The notes below the pieces were generated by a model. It was not told the DNA's origin, did no database searches, and was given only the letters and a program-made list of their open reading frames with translations. Both the position numbers and the translations under genes were made by a program. From Meloidogyne chitwoodi (lineage: Eukaryota; Nematoda; Chromadorea; Rhabditida; Meloidogynidae): DNA of 64,000 bases. Positions 22,142-33,580 of this stretch are shown here, in pieces. The stretch is taken from assembly GCA_015183035.1 (NCBI GenBank), contig JACZZP010000007.1, positions 744,001 to 808,000 of the forward strand, read 5' to 3'. Each line of letters opens with the position of its first letter. Position 1 is the first letter of the stretch.

Positions 22142-22519
22142 TATGTTGCATCCGAGGAATAAAAATTTTTTAATTAATTTAAAAGTTAATCATGAAATGT
22201 ATGGTTAGTCTCTCCATCCTGTGAATATGTTGTTCATTTGTTAGATTTGTCATGGTGTCTATATTTAGGTAAAATATATTTTTTAAATATTTAGCATTTT
22301 AATTGCTCCGTCTGTCACAACCATTTTTTAATAATATTTCTTTTTCTCCATTTCCTAACTTAATCACCTCCTATAATTCACAAATTTATTTTAATTTTAT
22401 AACATTTTATTTTATAAAAAACCAGCCTCAACCATCGTATTATTATTTTCTTCCTCGTCAACAGTTTCTTAGATGGATTAATTTTATTTAAATTTTAATT
22501 TATTTTTAATTCACTATCC
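22142..22519. other. Spacer between two hAT elements
   Basis: Pyrimidine-rich and A/T-rich DNA; the small frame at 22303-22491 has no recognisable features. Confidence 0.4.
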
Positions 22520-22527
22520 GTGCACAC

Positions 22528-25471
22528 CAGGGATCCTGCCGACCCGATTCCCGATTCCCGAAAATCGGGAATTCCCGACGATTTTTGGGTCGTGAATTCC
22601 CGATTCACGAAAATCGGGAATTGAAAAATTTCGGGAATTCCCGATTCACGAAAATCGGGAATGCGAAATTTTCGGGATTCCCGTTCCCGATTCCCGAATT
22701 TTTTTTGAAAAATCGGGAAAAAATCGGGAATTTGATATCTATTTGCATTATGTTTTTTTGTTTCTCTATTCAGACAACTATTTTTTATTTTATGGCGTTT
22801 TATTTTCTGTTTCTTTCTTTATTAATACTAACTTTTATGTAATATTTTTTTATTTTAGATCTTTTTTATATTTTATTTTGATTTCAACAAAATGAATAAA
22901 AATGAAAAGAGTACCTGGTGGTATTACTTCACAAAAAATGGAGATTTAGTAAAATGTAACAATTGTATTTGGGAGGGAAAATATAATTCAAAACAGGGAA
23001 CAACTGGATTAAAATCTCATTTGGAAAAAAAAAACATAAAGAATTGTATATACAAAAAGTACAGGCAGCTCAACAACACGAAAAAACTCCAGAGTCGGCA
23101 ACAAAGCAAAATTCACTTAAAAAATACTTTTCCTCATCTCTTCCTCTGGATTCGACTGAACCACAGAGTAAGTTGTCAAAAATTGAGTCAACATCAAGGA
23201 TATATTCAATGTTTGGTAAGTTAAATATTCATAATAACCTTTTTAATATTGTTCAGGAAAATGGGAAGAAGGATCTGATAGTGCTGTACTTTTAGAAACA
23301 CGTATTGGAGAGATGATTGCACTTGATTTCCAACCTTTTATAATGACTGAAGATAAAGGTTTTCGACGTGTTTTACAATTACTTGCGCCAACATATAAGC
23401 CAAGGTTTTTCTTTAATTCTTTACCTATCTTTTTAATAAATAATCAGGAGTGCTGATTATTATTCTCAAACAGTTGTGCCGAAAATATATTGTTCAATCC
23501 TAAAAAAAGTTAAAAAATTATTAGAGTCGTCCGAATATTATTCTTTCACTATTGATGCTTGGACTTCAAAAAATCAATTACATTCGCTTTTAGCATTAAC
23601 TATTCATTACCTGGACGACAAATTTTTACCAAAATATTTCGTTTTGGATGTTCAACCAATCGTAGGACCACACAAAGCAGAAAATTATGTGGAATTATTA
23701 CAAGTATAATTAAATTATAACACATTTAAAATGTATATTAAGGAATCACTTAGACTGTTTGAAATACCGCTGGAAAAAATTCACTTGTGCTTGAGGGATG
23801 CCGCTAGTGCTATGCGTAAAACTACTAAACTTATGAATATTCAAAGTTTTGATTGTTTGGCACATAAAATTCAACTAGTATTGATTTAATTTATTATCTG
23901 TTAAAATATTTAAATATAGTCTATTAGAGATGGATTTAATAGCATTGATAGTTTTGAAACGATGCAAGAAAAAGCTAAAAAAATCATTCGAAAGATAAGG
24001 AAGAGTCAACTTGCAAGAGAAAAGCTGAAAGAAATCCAAAAAATTATGGATTTACCACAACGCGAATTAATCAAAGATTGTGAGGTCCGTTGGAACTCCA
24101 CATTCTTAATGTTTAAATCAATCTTGAACAATCGTCGAGCATTAGCTTATATTAGTCAAACTGAAAGTTCATTTCCTAAATTAGAGGAGAGTGAATGGGA
24201 TTTAATGAATGAATTGGTTAAGATTTTAGAACCGGTTAAAACAACCATTCTAATATTTTTAATTTTATAATTTAGATGTATCTTGCAACAAAAGAAATAG
24301 AAAACAGAAATTGCTCAATTTCTTCATATATTCCAATTGTTAAAACACTTATAAATTGTTTAACAGAACCTAATTTACGTTTGAATAATTTTTGTAAATC
24401 TATCATCTTAGGGTTAAAAAAAAGAATGGCTGATGCTGAATGGGAAGAATGGTGGACTGCAAAATCGTCGGAGTGTATTCCTGGATTTAAGAGAAACAAG
24501 TTAAATTATTAATTAATTATTTTAAATTTATTTTTATAGAAACCTTTCCTTGGCTACAATTCTCGACCCTAGATATAAATGTTATTTTTTTGAAGAAGAT
24601 TTTATTACATGTTGTAAAGACCAATTGAAAGATGAAACAATTAATTCACGTATTAAATATAAAATTATTAAGTTAGGTTATATTTTTAGTGTCAGATGAT
24701 CAAATTAATAATCTGTCTGATACATGTTCTCCAGACGATTCTCCGGAATTATTAAGTGGATTTTATGCAATTATGACACAACAAAGAGGTTTAATCAATT
24801 TTTTAAAAGTTTGTAATTATTTTTAGTAGGAAATGAAATAGAGGATGTGCCTAGGCCAAATTCTGCCGGATTGCCAGATATACAGTTACAAGCGACAGTT
24901 CAAATTGCTGAATACCTTGCAGAACCAGTAAAGTCATTCAAAATCTGTCCCTATGAGTATTGGTCAAATATTCAATCGTTAGGAAAGTGGCCTTTACTTG
25001 TTAAACTCGCTCGAAAGTTTCTATCAGCTCCTTGTGGATCTGTCGAAAGTGAAAGAGTTTTTTCTAAAGCTGGCCTCATTTGTACTGATCTTAGAAATAG
25101 GTTAAGTGAAGAAAATGTCAGAAAATTATTGTTTATTTCATCTAATTTACCAATAATTGATTTTCAATATTGATTATATCTCACTTATTTTTAACTATTT
25201 AATAAAAACAATTTATTTTTAGCCTATTTTTATTAAAGTATATTAACGTTCCCGATTCCCGAAAATCGGGAATTCCCGACGATTTTTGGGTCGTGAATTC
25301 CCGATTCACGAAAATCGGGAATTGAAAAATTTCGGGAATTCCCGATTCCCGAAAATCGGGAATGAAAAATTTTCGGGAATTCACGATTCCCGAAAATCGG
25401 GAATAGAAAATTTTCGGGAATTCCCGATTCCCGAAAATCGGGAATTGAATTTTTTGTCGGCAGGATCCCTG
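22528..25471 (+). mobile_element. hAT transposon with BED-type transposase, 2944 bp
   Basis: The terminal inverted repeats are CAGGGATCCTGCCGA and its inverse (TCGGCAGGATCCCTG). The 8-bp duplication GTGCACAC is exact on both sides (22520-22527 and 25472-25479). Subterminal arrays of CCCGATT / GAAAATCGGGAATT units fill about 200 bp at each end. The single gene inside reads plus strand. All features fit an autonomous hAT element that inserted recently. Confidence 0.92.
22892..25173 (+). CDS. hAT transposase, zinc-finger BED type, one frameshift
   Basis: My splice model: 22892-23215, 23257-23404, 23448-23703, 23743-23877, 23920-24234, 24276-24499, 24540-24649, 24690-24788, 24827-25173. Introns are 38-44 nt with GT-AG ends and keep frame. 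In order it shows a BED finger (WWYYFTKNGDLVKCNNCIW), the first catalytic region FTIDAWTSKNQLHS, DAASAMRK, CLAHKIQL, VRWNSTFLM, the family signature LATILDPRYK, and the hATC dimerisation block (FLSAPCGSVESERVFSKAG). The only defect is a run of ten A's after the BED finger (about 23025-23034), which puts the rest one base out of frame. With that single exception the gene would encode about 650 residues. It could be a real mutation, slippage or a sequencing error. Confidence 0.85.
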
Positions 25472-25819
25472 GTGCACACCCTTTCTATTTCTCTTTAAAG
25501 ATGCTAAGTAAAAGATTTTGATTTTCTATTTTTTACGTTCCCTTATTCTATTTAGGGAGAATTTATTTTTATTCGCTCACATAGAAAATAATAAGAATAA
25601 TCATAGTTTTTTTGGTATAGGAGGTTGTTACATTTTCCAAAATGAATAAAATTAAAAATAAATAAATACTAAATAAAAATATATTAAAAAATAAATAAAT
25701 ATATTTAATTAATTAAATAAATATAGAAAAAAATTTTTAAAAGTTCAAGGTAATTAAGCGTAATTAATTTCTTTATTTATTATTAAAAGGTAATAAAGGA
25801 ACGAATAATGGGAGAAAAT

Positions 25820-26205
25820 ATTTTTATCAAATATTTTATTGTTATTTTTTCGTGAGACTTATTCCTTGTTGCAATGAAAACTTGAAGACTGTTCTCCCTA
25901 AATCAGATAAGCACCTACCGGGTTGTAGATTAAGTATTTTAAAGGAAGATAATTTAATTATTATAATTGGCCAGTCAATAAAATCAGGGCTAACTTGTTA
26001 AGGGAAGGAATGAATTGGGAGTAGCCATTTTTTTATAAATTTACCATTCAAAATTTCAATTTTCGAAATGGTCACTTTTTCAAAATTCTAACTTTTAAAA
26101 TATAGCATTTAATATTAAGTATCTTGTAGGACCATAATAAATGTTAAATTTCCCAAAGAATAATGAATAAATTTTTATTTGTATGATTAATATTTATTAA
26201 TTATT
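25820..26205. repeat. Dispersed repeat pair with 11745-12130, copy 2
   Basis: Same-orientation, diverged copy of the 11.7-kb block (AATTGGCCAGTC, AAAATATAGCATTTAATATT). Confidence 0.65.
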
Positions 26206-28060
26206 TATCAGCTTGACAAAATTTAGAATTCTGCTTTATTCGTTGAAAAAATTTAATTTTTAAATTTAATATTATTATTTAAATTATTTTTATGATGTCA
26301 AAAAATTTAATTTCAAAATTATTTTATTAAACATATACTAAAATATTATTTATTTAATTCTATTTTTGTTAGATTCTTCAATATTAAAATAATGTCGGGA
26401 TATATCGAATTAACCTTTTAAAATATTAATTATAATAAAGTGGAATTTTTTAATAATATAATTCTGGAATATACCATTTTAACAATAATTTTACTTACAT
26501 AAAAATTCTTAAAAAAGTATTTTTACTTGGATAGGATTGACTTGTTTAATAGACTGTGCTATGGTCTGTGGATTCTGGTTCTTCATATTAGCGTTGTTCT
26601 AATTTTGGTTCAGATATTGATTTGAGTATATAATTATATTTATCTAATTTAGTCTGATAGTCTCATCTTCAAATTAATTTTCTTTAATCTTTGTTATCAA
26701 CGAATCAGTAATGAAATAACACTAATTCTAAAATATTTTTATAAATAAATTTTTTTATATTTATTGACTGCCGTTGCAAAACATAAGGGTAATTTTGCTT
26801 TTATCTTTTAATTTATATTTTGGTTTGTAATCCTGCCACGTTTGCCAATTATTGGATCCAAAATATAACAATTAAATTCTTTTTTATTCTATTAAGATGA
26901 TAATTATTTTTTTTTAAATTATCAAGCAATTAAAAATTATTATTTTAAAACTTATTAATTTATGGTATTTTCATTTAGATTTTGTATTTATTTTATATTT
27001 TTAAATATTTTTAAATATTAAAAATTATAATTTAAAGCATTTCTAGCACCGTTTCAAAATCTATCATAATCGATAAAGGTTCATCTTCAATATTATCTTT
27101 TTCTTTAAAAACTCTTCTATATGAATTGGCTTAATTTAATTTTTTAGTTTTGTTAATATTATCAATAATTATTTTTTAAACATTTTATCCCAACCTCCAA
27201 TCAAAATAAATTTTTTTGTTAAGTTTCTTCTTCATATTTTGAACCAAATGGAAAAGACAAAACTAATTGAACACTTTTTATTAAAATATTTTAATAGAAA
27301 ATTTTTAATATTTAATAATTTTGAAGTCGAGTTTTGACATTTTTTAATTAAATAAAATTTAATAAATTTATCAAAAATAATTATTTTATTTAAATTTCAA
27401 AGGGAAATATCGTTCTTTTACACCTATTTCTTTGATGATTATAAAAATTCGTTAAAATCTGTCGTCTTTCAAAATTACTATTCTAATCGTTAAATTGTAT
27501 TCTAATAATATATTTAATTTTTAATTTTAGTTATTTTTAAATTTATTTAATTTTTAATAATTTTCTTCTTTTTAAGGTTTTTCTGTTCTCATTTAGGATC
27601 AGCCAAAATGTTTATAAATATGTTTTACGACAAATAAAAATATATTATTAATTTAATTTAATAAAGATTATTTTATAATATAATTTGTAAAACAAAATCT
27701 TTGGATTTACCAAAGGTTAATGAATTTATTAATATTTAAATTCATTTTAATAATTAATTTATAATATTTTAATTATATTTAATAATTTTTCTGTAATTAT
27801 TAAAATGTTTTATAATTATAATAATAATAATTTAATTTAATAATAATAATATAAAATATATTTAATTTAATTTTAAATTTAAATGATTTTATAAATAATA
27901 AAAGAAAAATATTAACATAAATTTATAATTTATTAAATTAATTTAATTAATTATAAAAATAATTTTTAATAATAATAATTTGAATTAGGTAAATTAAAAA
28001 GTGTTTATATAAATAAAATAAAAAATATTGTACATATCTTTTAAAATTAGCAAAAACAAA
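26206..28060. other. AT-rich DNA
   Basis: Mostly A/T low complexity. One minus-strand frame at 26763-26875 (FGSNNWQTWQDYKPKYKLKD, then ITLMFCNGSQ) looks protein-like, but it lacks a clear acceptor. From 27600 to 28050 the sequence is almost pure A/T. Confidence 0.4.
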
Positions 28061-28068
28061 GTAATTAA

Positions 28069-31000
28069 CAGTGCTGGGTATTGGACGTTTTGTGGCTCCG
28101 GCTCCAGCTCCGGCTCCGGCCATTTTTAAAATTTAGCTCCGGCTCCAGCTCCGGCTCCGGCCATTTTTAAAATTTAGCTCCGGCTCCGGCTCCAGCTCCG
28201 GCCATTTTTAAAATTTGGCTCCGGCTCCAGCTCCGGCTCCGGAGCCGGAGCCAATCGGAGCCGGCTCCGGAGCCAAATATGTTAAAAAAGAAGCTATGGT
28301 TTATAAAAAATTTTATTTCTGATAACAAATTAATATAATTGACAATTTTATATTAAAATTGAAAAATGGAAAAATATTAAAAAATACCCACTCAAATTTT
28401 TATCAAACTATCATTAAATTTAAGCAACGTTTTACGGCGAACAGATTTCTCTTTTGAGGATGATTTGTGACCAACAGTATGTAGTGTAACTTGGGAAAAA
28501 AGGCGTTCAACTTCAGAACTAGTAGCAGGCGACGGCAGGATTTCATAAGCTAGTTTGTACAGGTTGGGAAATAGCTGAATGAATAATTTGTTGATATATA
28601 CGATTACATTACCGTTTGATTGTCGACCCAAAAATTAATAGTATTCTTTTTAATTAGCCCTTTCTTCACTAATTCCAAATATTTAGCTATTTCAGCTTCA
28701 AGTTCAAGGTACGGGGAAGGATCTGAAATGTTAGGAGTAGATACACGTATCATTCCAAATCCAAAAGGGGATTCAACATCCTCTTCAATATTACAGGGAG
28801 TATAAAATTCCTCATCGTTTGTTTTATGCATTTCAACGAACTGTAAGAATATTGTTTAAACTTAATGCAATATAAACCAGTTTCTTTAACGCTGTTCTGG
28901 CGATGTCATAATAATCAGAAAGAAGAAATGCAACTGTTGTGTCAAGTACTGCTGAACTAATAAAAATAGGATCTGCTTCATTACCATTGATAACAGAAAA
29001 AATATGCGAAAATCGTTTATTTAGCGATTCATTGAAATCAGCTCCGTAAGAGCTCAACGAATCCTTAAGTGATAAACTAATTAGATATTTTAAAAACTAA
29101 TTCATACTGAAACAGTTGTCCTAAGCTGTATCAACCCTGGTAATAATAATGAAATTGTTGGAACAGTTGCAGATTGTAGTTTCTTCTTTAAAAAAATTAA
29201 GAGTAAATTTATCTAATTACCTGAAACAAATAAACAGGCTCTACCACCTTCAAAATATCCGTTATTTCTTCCAAAGTTTCATGTGAGATAAAAGCCCATT
29301 TTTTTCTTAAACAAATAGTATTAACAGAGTCAACTACTTCCATCAAACGCTTATAAGTGTGGTAAAGGCTAGACCAGCGAGTATTAGATGGCAATATAAG
29401 TTTTTTGTTTGTTAATTTGTATAATTCTTTTGTCTCTGAATGTGAATGTGCAAATTTGTTTAGGATAGAGAAAATATTTTTTTTGATCATTTTTGATTTA
29501 TTTGTATTTATCTCAAATGTGTCTTTCAGGCACAATTGTAATAAGTGTGCTGCACATGGTGAATGAGAACGAATCATAGTAAATTGTGATTCCTCAATTG
29601 GAAATAAACCTGAAATTTGTATTTAAATTCTTAAAGTATTCCATATGTATATTACCTATATCGTCATTAGATTGCAGCAAATCTAATATTGATGATTCAT
29701 CAGCTAAATATTCAAGGTCGTCTTCAGGCTCTGATTCATCACTTAATTGTTCTTCTTCTTCCTTTCCAAATTCACTAAAAAATTAAATTATCAGTTTTTA
29801 GTCATTATTATTAAAACCGAAAAGCGGCTTTCATATTAGCAGCAGAGTCTGTTACTATCCGAAGAATCTTCTCTTTATCTATTTTGTATTTATCCAAAAT
29901 ATTGTTAAATAAATTTAGAATATTCTGAGATGTGTGGGAAAAAGGGATTTCCACAACGTCTAATGCTAATGATGCAATAGATCCTTTTACAGTACTAAAA
30001 TAATGTGCACAAACCTAAATTTATTGTGAAAATATTTTTTAATTTTACTCACTCCAAGGTAGGAATTCATCATTCCTTTAGTTGTATAGATGTCTGTAGA
30101 AAGAGTAATTTTTGCTGGGCACTGAGATAAAATAATTGATAACCGTTCACAGACATCCATTAATTCTTTATCCATTTCCTTTGCTAGCGTTTTTCTGTCT
30201 GGTAATTTAAAACCAGGGTGAGTATCGGCAAACAGCTGAATATAAAAATTAAATTAAAAGTAATCGTTTTGGTTTATTACTTTTAACCATTTATTTTCAA
30301 CATGATAAGAAGGAAATGTGCTAGTTGCTGCGTATAACGTAAAATACCTTCTAGCTTTTGTTTTGCCTAGCACTACAGGAAATTCCAGTTTCTTCTGGTT
30401 GTCTTGTTCGTTTTTAATATTCTTTTCAAGTTCAAGATATTTTTGATGATGTTCTCTCTCAAAATGCCTTTTTATATTTGATGCCTTAGGTTTCATAAAT
30501 ATCTGATTGCAGCCGCTAATTGAACACTTACCACTGTAAACCAAATCTATATATGGAGAACGTTCTAAATATAAATATCTAGAAGTAAAAATTTAAAAAA
30601 ATACTTGTAATTTTTCTTTTTTTATTCGTACTAGTAGTGACAGAACTGGTCCCGTCATTACTTGATCCATTTGAAGACATTTATGAATATTTAAAGGTTT
30701 TAACAAAAGATTAAAGCCTATTGAATAACTTTCAGCTTTAAGTAAGGGTATTAAATATTTATTTGCTGAAAACAGTAAAAAATAAAAGGCATATATTCGA
30801 TTGAACATATGACTAAAAGACGCCATTAGTTGGCTATTTTTTCAATATTCTTCTCTCACATATAAATAAAATCTCTATTTTAATCTAACGCAGTCTTAAT
30901 TATTTATTGCGCTCACTTCTCACTCACAAAATATCTCTCTCCCTTGTCTGGCCGGAGCTATGGTGACTTGAAAAAACTTAGCTCCGGCTCCAGCTCCGGC

Positions 31001-31139
31001 TCCGGCCATTTTTAAAATTTGGCTCCGGCTCCAGCTCCGGGCATTTTTAAAATTGAGCTCCGGCTCCAGCTCCAGCTCCGGAGCCGGAGCCAATCGGAGC
31101 CGGCTCCGGAGCCAAAATCCGGAGCCATACCCAGCACTG
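28069..31139 (-). mobile_element. Complete hAT transposon with intact transposase, 3071 bp
   Basis: The ends are CAGTGCTGGGTAT and its near-inverse ATACCCAGCACTG. The 8-bp duplication GTAATTAA is exact (28061-28068 and 31140-31147). Both ends carry arrays of GGCTCCGGCTCCAGCTCC units alternating with CCATTTTTAAAATTT, ending in a palindrome built on CGGAGCCGGAGCCAATCGG. The one gene inside reads on the minus strand and is unbroken in my model. This is a candidate active autonomous copy. Confidence 0.93.
28392..30680 (-). CDS. hAT transposase, BED-type, intact over ten exons
   Basis: Model on the minus strand, 5' to 3': 30680-30605, 30546-30281, 30235-30053, 30014-29818, 29774-29656, 29609-29221, 29185-29108, 29063-28878, 28840-28613, 28574-28392. 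All junctions are GT-AG, introns are mostly 35-45 nt, and the frame is kept throughout, giving about 634 residues. A Ser/Thr-rich start (MSSNGSSNDGTSS) precedes a C2H2/BED finger (CSISGCNQIF...HFEREHH). Then come LPDRKTL, TLSTDIYTTKGMMNSYLG, VTDSAANMKAAF, an acidic stretch, CAAHLLQLCLKD, NTRWSSLY and the hATC block (ILPSPATSSEVERLFSQ). The catalytic D-D and the hAT Trp signature are present. The start is chosen because its frame reaches the finger through a clean splice. It would cut and paste the element in the nucleus. Confidence 0.9.
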
Positions 31140-31147
31140 GTAATTAA

Positions 31148-32238
31148 TTAATTTAATTTATTACCTTTTTTATTTATTTATTTATTCTAATAATTATTTT
31201 GACAATTAATTAGTCGGGGAGATTGTTCTAGAATAATTGTAAGATTAGTTTGACGTTGCTTTAAATTTTAAAAATTAAAATGTTAAAAAAACATCAAAAT
31301 AAATCTGATGTATATCTTCAAAATATAAAAAATAAATAATTAATTAATTTTTTATTTATTTTAATTTAATATTATTTTTTAATTATAATTAAAAATAATT
31401 ATTTGTTTTATTTCGATGATTATATTTAATTTAAAAATATTTAAACTAATTATTTAATAATAGAGGAATTAATTAATTAAATTTAAAATAAATATTTAAT
31501 TTGTAGAAGAAAAAAAATTATTATTTTTTTTTGAAGAAGATGATTAAAATAAAAAAGATAGCTTTTTTATTTGTATTATTAAAATATAAATATTTATTTT
31601 ACATATTTAAAAATAAATTTAAATAAATTATAAGTAATTTAAATAAAAAGGAATAAACATTTTTATAAATGTTAAAAATTTTCTTTTATTGAGGAAAAAA
31701 TTGATTGAATTAACTAAAGTAGAGGTATATATGCTTCGCTTTACTATAAAAATAATTATTTATTTGGGAAATAAAGGGTCTGCGGCAATTGCGCCGCGAA
31801 TTTTTAGGCGCACCAAGTTTTTAAAGTTAATGACACAGAAAGGTTGCGCCGAAAATCACGCGGCGTAAAAGTCGCAGAAGCAGTCTTTTTGTCAACGAAA
31901 AAAATAAAAGAAGAAAAATGTTAGTTTTAGTGTTCAGAAGTAAAGAAGATTTTTATCATAATACCTTATTAAAATATTAAATTAATTTTAAAAAATTAAT
32001 TTAAGTGACACTAATGAGGATGGTTTTTTTTTGAAAATAAATTTAATATTTTTTAGTAAAAAAAAACAATATATTAATACCAAATTCTTTTAAAAATTTT
32101 TTTTCTTATACCCTAATAATTTTACAAAAAAAAAAAATAAATAAAATATAATTTTATTTATTTAAAATATTTAAAGAGATCAATTATTTTTAAAAAATTA
32201 AATTTTTAATACAATTCTTCTCTATAAAAATTAAATTT
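31148..32238. other. AT-rich DNA downstream of the flp-22-like gene
   Basis: Near-pure A/T, except for the palindromic GC-rich unit at 31779-31878, listed separately. Confidence 0.45.
31779..31878. mobile_element. 100-bp GC-rich inverted-repeat element (MITE-like)
   Basis: TCTGCGGCAATTGCGCCGCG at the left matches the inverse of the right end (TCTGCGACTTTTACGCCGCG) with mismatches, over about 36 bp. The whole unit folds on itself. No target duplication is evident. Confidence 0.5.
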
Positions 32239-33580
32239 TTAATTTTTTTCCATTAAATTATTTATTCCACCAGAAAATCTTTTTCCAAAACGCATCCATT
32301 TTCCAGTGCTAGGTGTTCTCTTTAAAATTAATTAATTTAATTTTTAAAAATTTAAAAAAAAATATTTAAATTTATTAAAATACTAAAAAATTAAAAAAAA
32401 AACAAACTTTTCCAAATCTCATCCATTTACTCTGTTGTGGAACTCTTTTACCAAAACGCATCCATTTTACTCCATTTTCCCTAGCAGCACGATAAAAAGG
32501 GTCATTATTGTCAAATTCATCCATTGACATTGAACCATCAAGCAAATTCTTTTTTTTTTAAATTTTAAATAAATAAATTAATTAAAAAATAAATAAATAA
32601 AATTCTCTAAAAAATTTATTTATTTTTCTAAAATTATTTAAAAATATAATAAAGCTTCAACTTATCATTATTTAATTTTTTTAAAATGGTCAGGATATTT
32701 ATAAAATTTTAAAATAATATATGTGTTATTTTATCTGATCAAAACTAAATAATTTATTTTTTTTAATTAATTAATTCCTAATATTAATTTATTTTTAAAA
32801 ATTAATATTTCCTCTTTTAATTATTTATTTATTTTTATTTTCCCAATTTTTAAAAATTTTTAACCCTTTTTTTTAAACATTTTCTTCAAATATCCTGACC
32901 TTTTTTCCATCTTTAATAAAAGTTCAAAAATATAAAGACACAAGTCTTATGACTTTTATTATATTTTTAAATAATTTTAGAAAATTAAAAAAAAATAAAA
33001 ACATTTTTTTCGTAAATTCCTTAGAGAATTTATAATATTTTTTATAATTTTATTAAATTATATATTTTTAATTAAATAATTTTAGGTAAAAATATTTAAT
33101 TAAAATATATTTTTTTAAATTTAAAAAATAAAAAAATATTAAATTTAATTAATTAATTAATTAAAATAAATTAAAAAATAAAAATAAAAATAAAAATTAA
33201 TTTAATTAAATTAATTAATTAAAAAAAATTTTTGCCTAAAAAATAATTAAATAAATTAATTAATAGTTAAAAAGAGGAGATTTAAAATTAATTTTTTTAT
33301 TAATTTTATTCAAAAATAAAAATTTTATTTTAATTTTTTAAATATATTTATTTATTTTTTAAATTAAAAAAAATAAAATAAAATTTAATTTTACCTGATT
33401 ATTAACTTCTCTTTCAGAAAAAGGCTTAACTTGTTGAATAGCATTTATTTGATTAATATTTTCATTATTAATTAAAAATAAAAATATTAATGTAATAAAT
33501 ATTTTATTATTTAATTTTGTAGAAAATAAAATTAAAAATAAATTTAAAAAAGAATTTTTATTTATTTTATTTTGCTGCAT
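32239..33580 (-). CDS. flp-22: FMRFamide-like neuropeptide precursor, flp-22-like
   Basis: Minus-strand exons 33580-33395, 32548-32408 and 32319-32239 join in phase 0 through GT-AG introns of 846 and 88 nt, giving 135 residues. The first exon carries a basic start and a hydrophobic secretion-signal core (IFITLIFLFLI). Exons 2 and 3 hold three peptides, each ending KWMRFG before a Lys-Arg or Lys|Arg site: ENGVKWMRFG (after a single Arg), VPQQSKWMRFG and TPSTGKWMRFG. The Gly would become a C-terminal amide. The second KR is split by an intron. Repeated KWMRFG matches nematode flp-22 (SPSAKWMRFG in C. elegans), so the peptides should be secreted by neurons and act through G-protein-coupled receptors. 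The acceptors are A-rich rather than TTTCAG, so the exact 5' edges of exons 2 and 3 are less certain. Confidence 0.9.

Noticed and set aside
22585..22842. Plus-strand frame rich in IHENRELKNFG, and similar frames at 25199-25498
   Set aside because: Translations of the CCCGATT/ATCGGGAATT terminal arrays of the hAT element.
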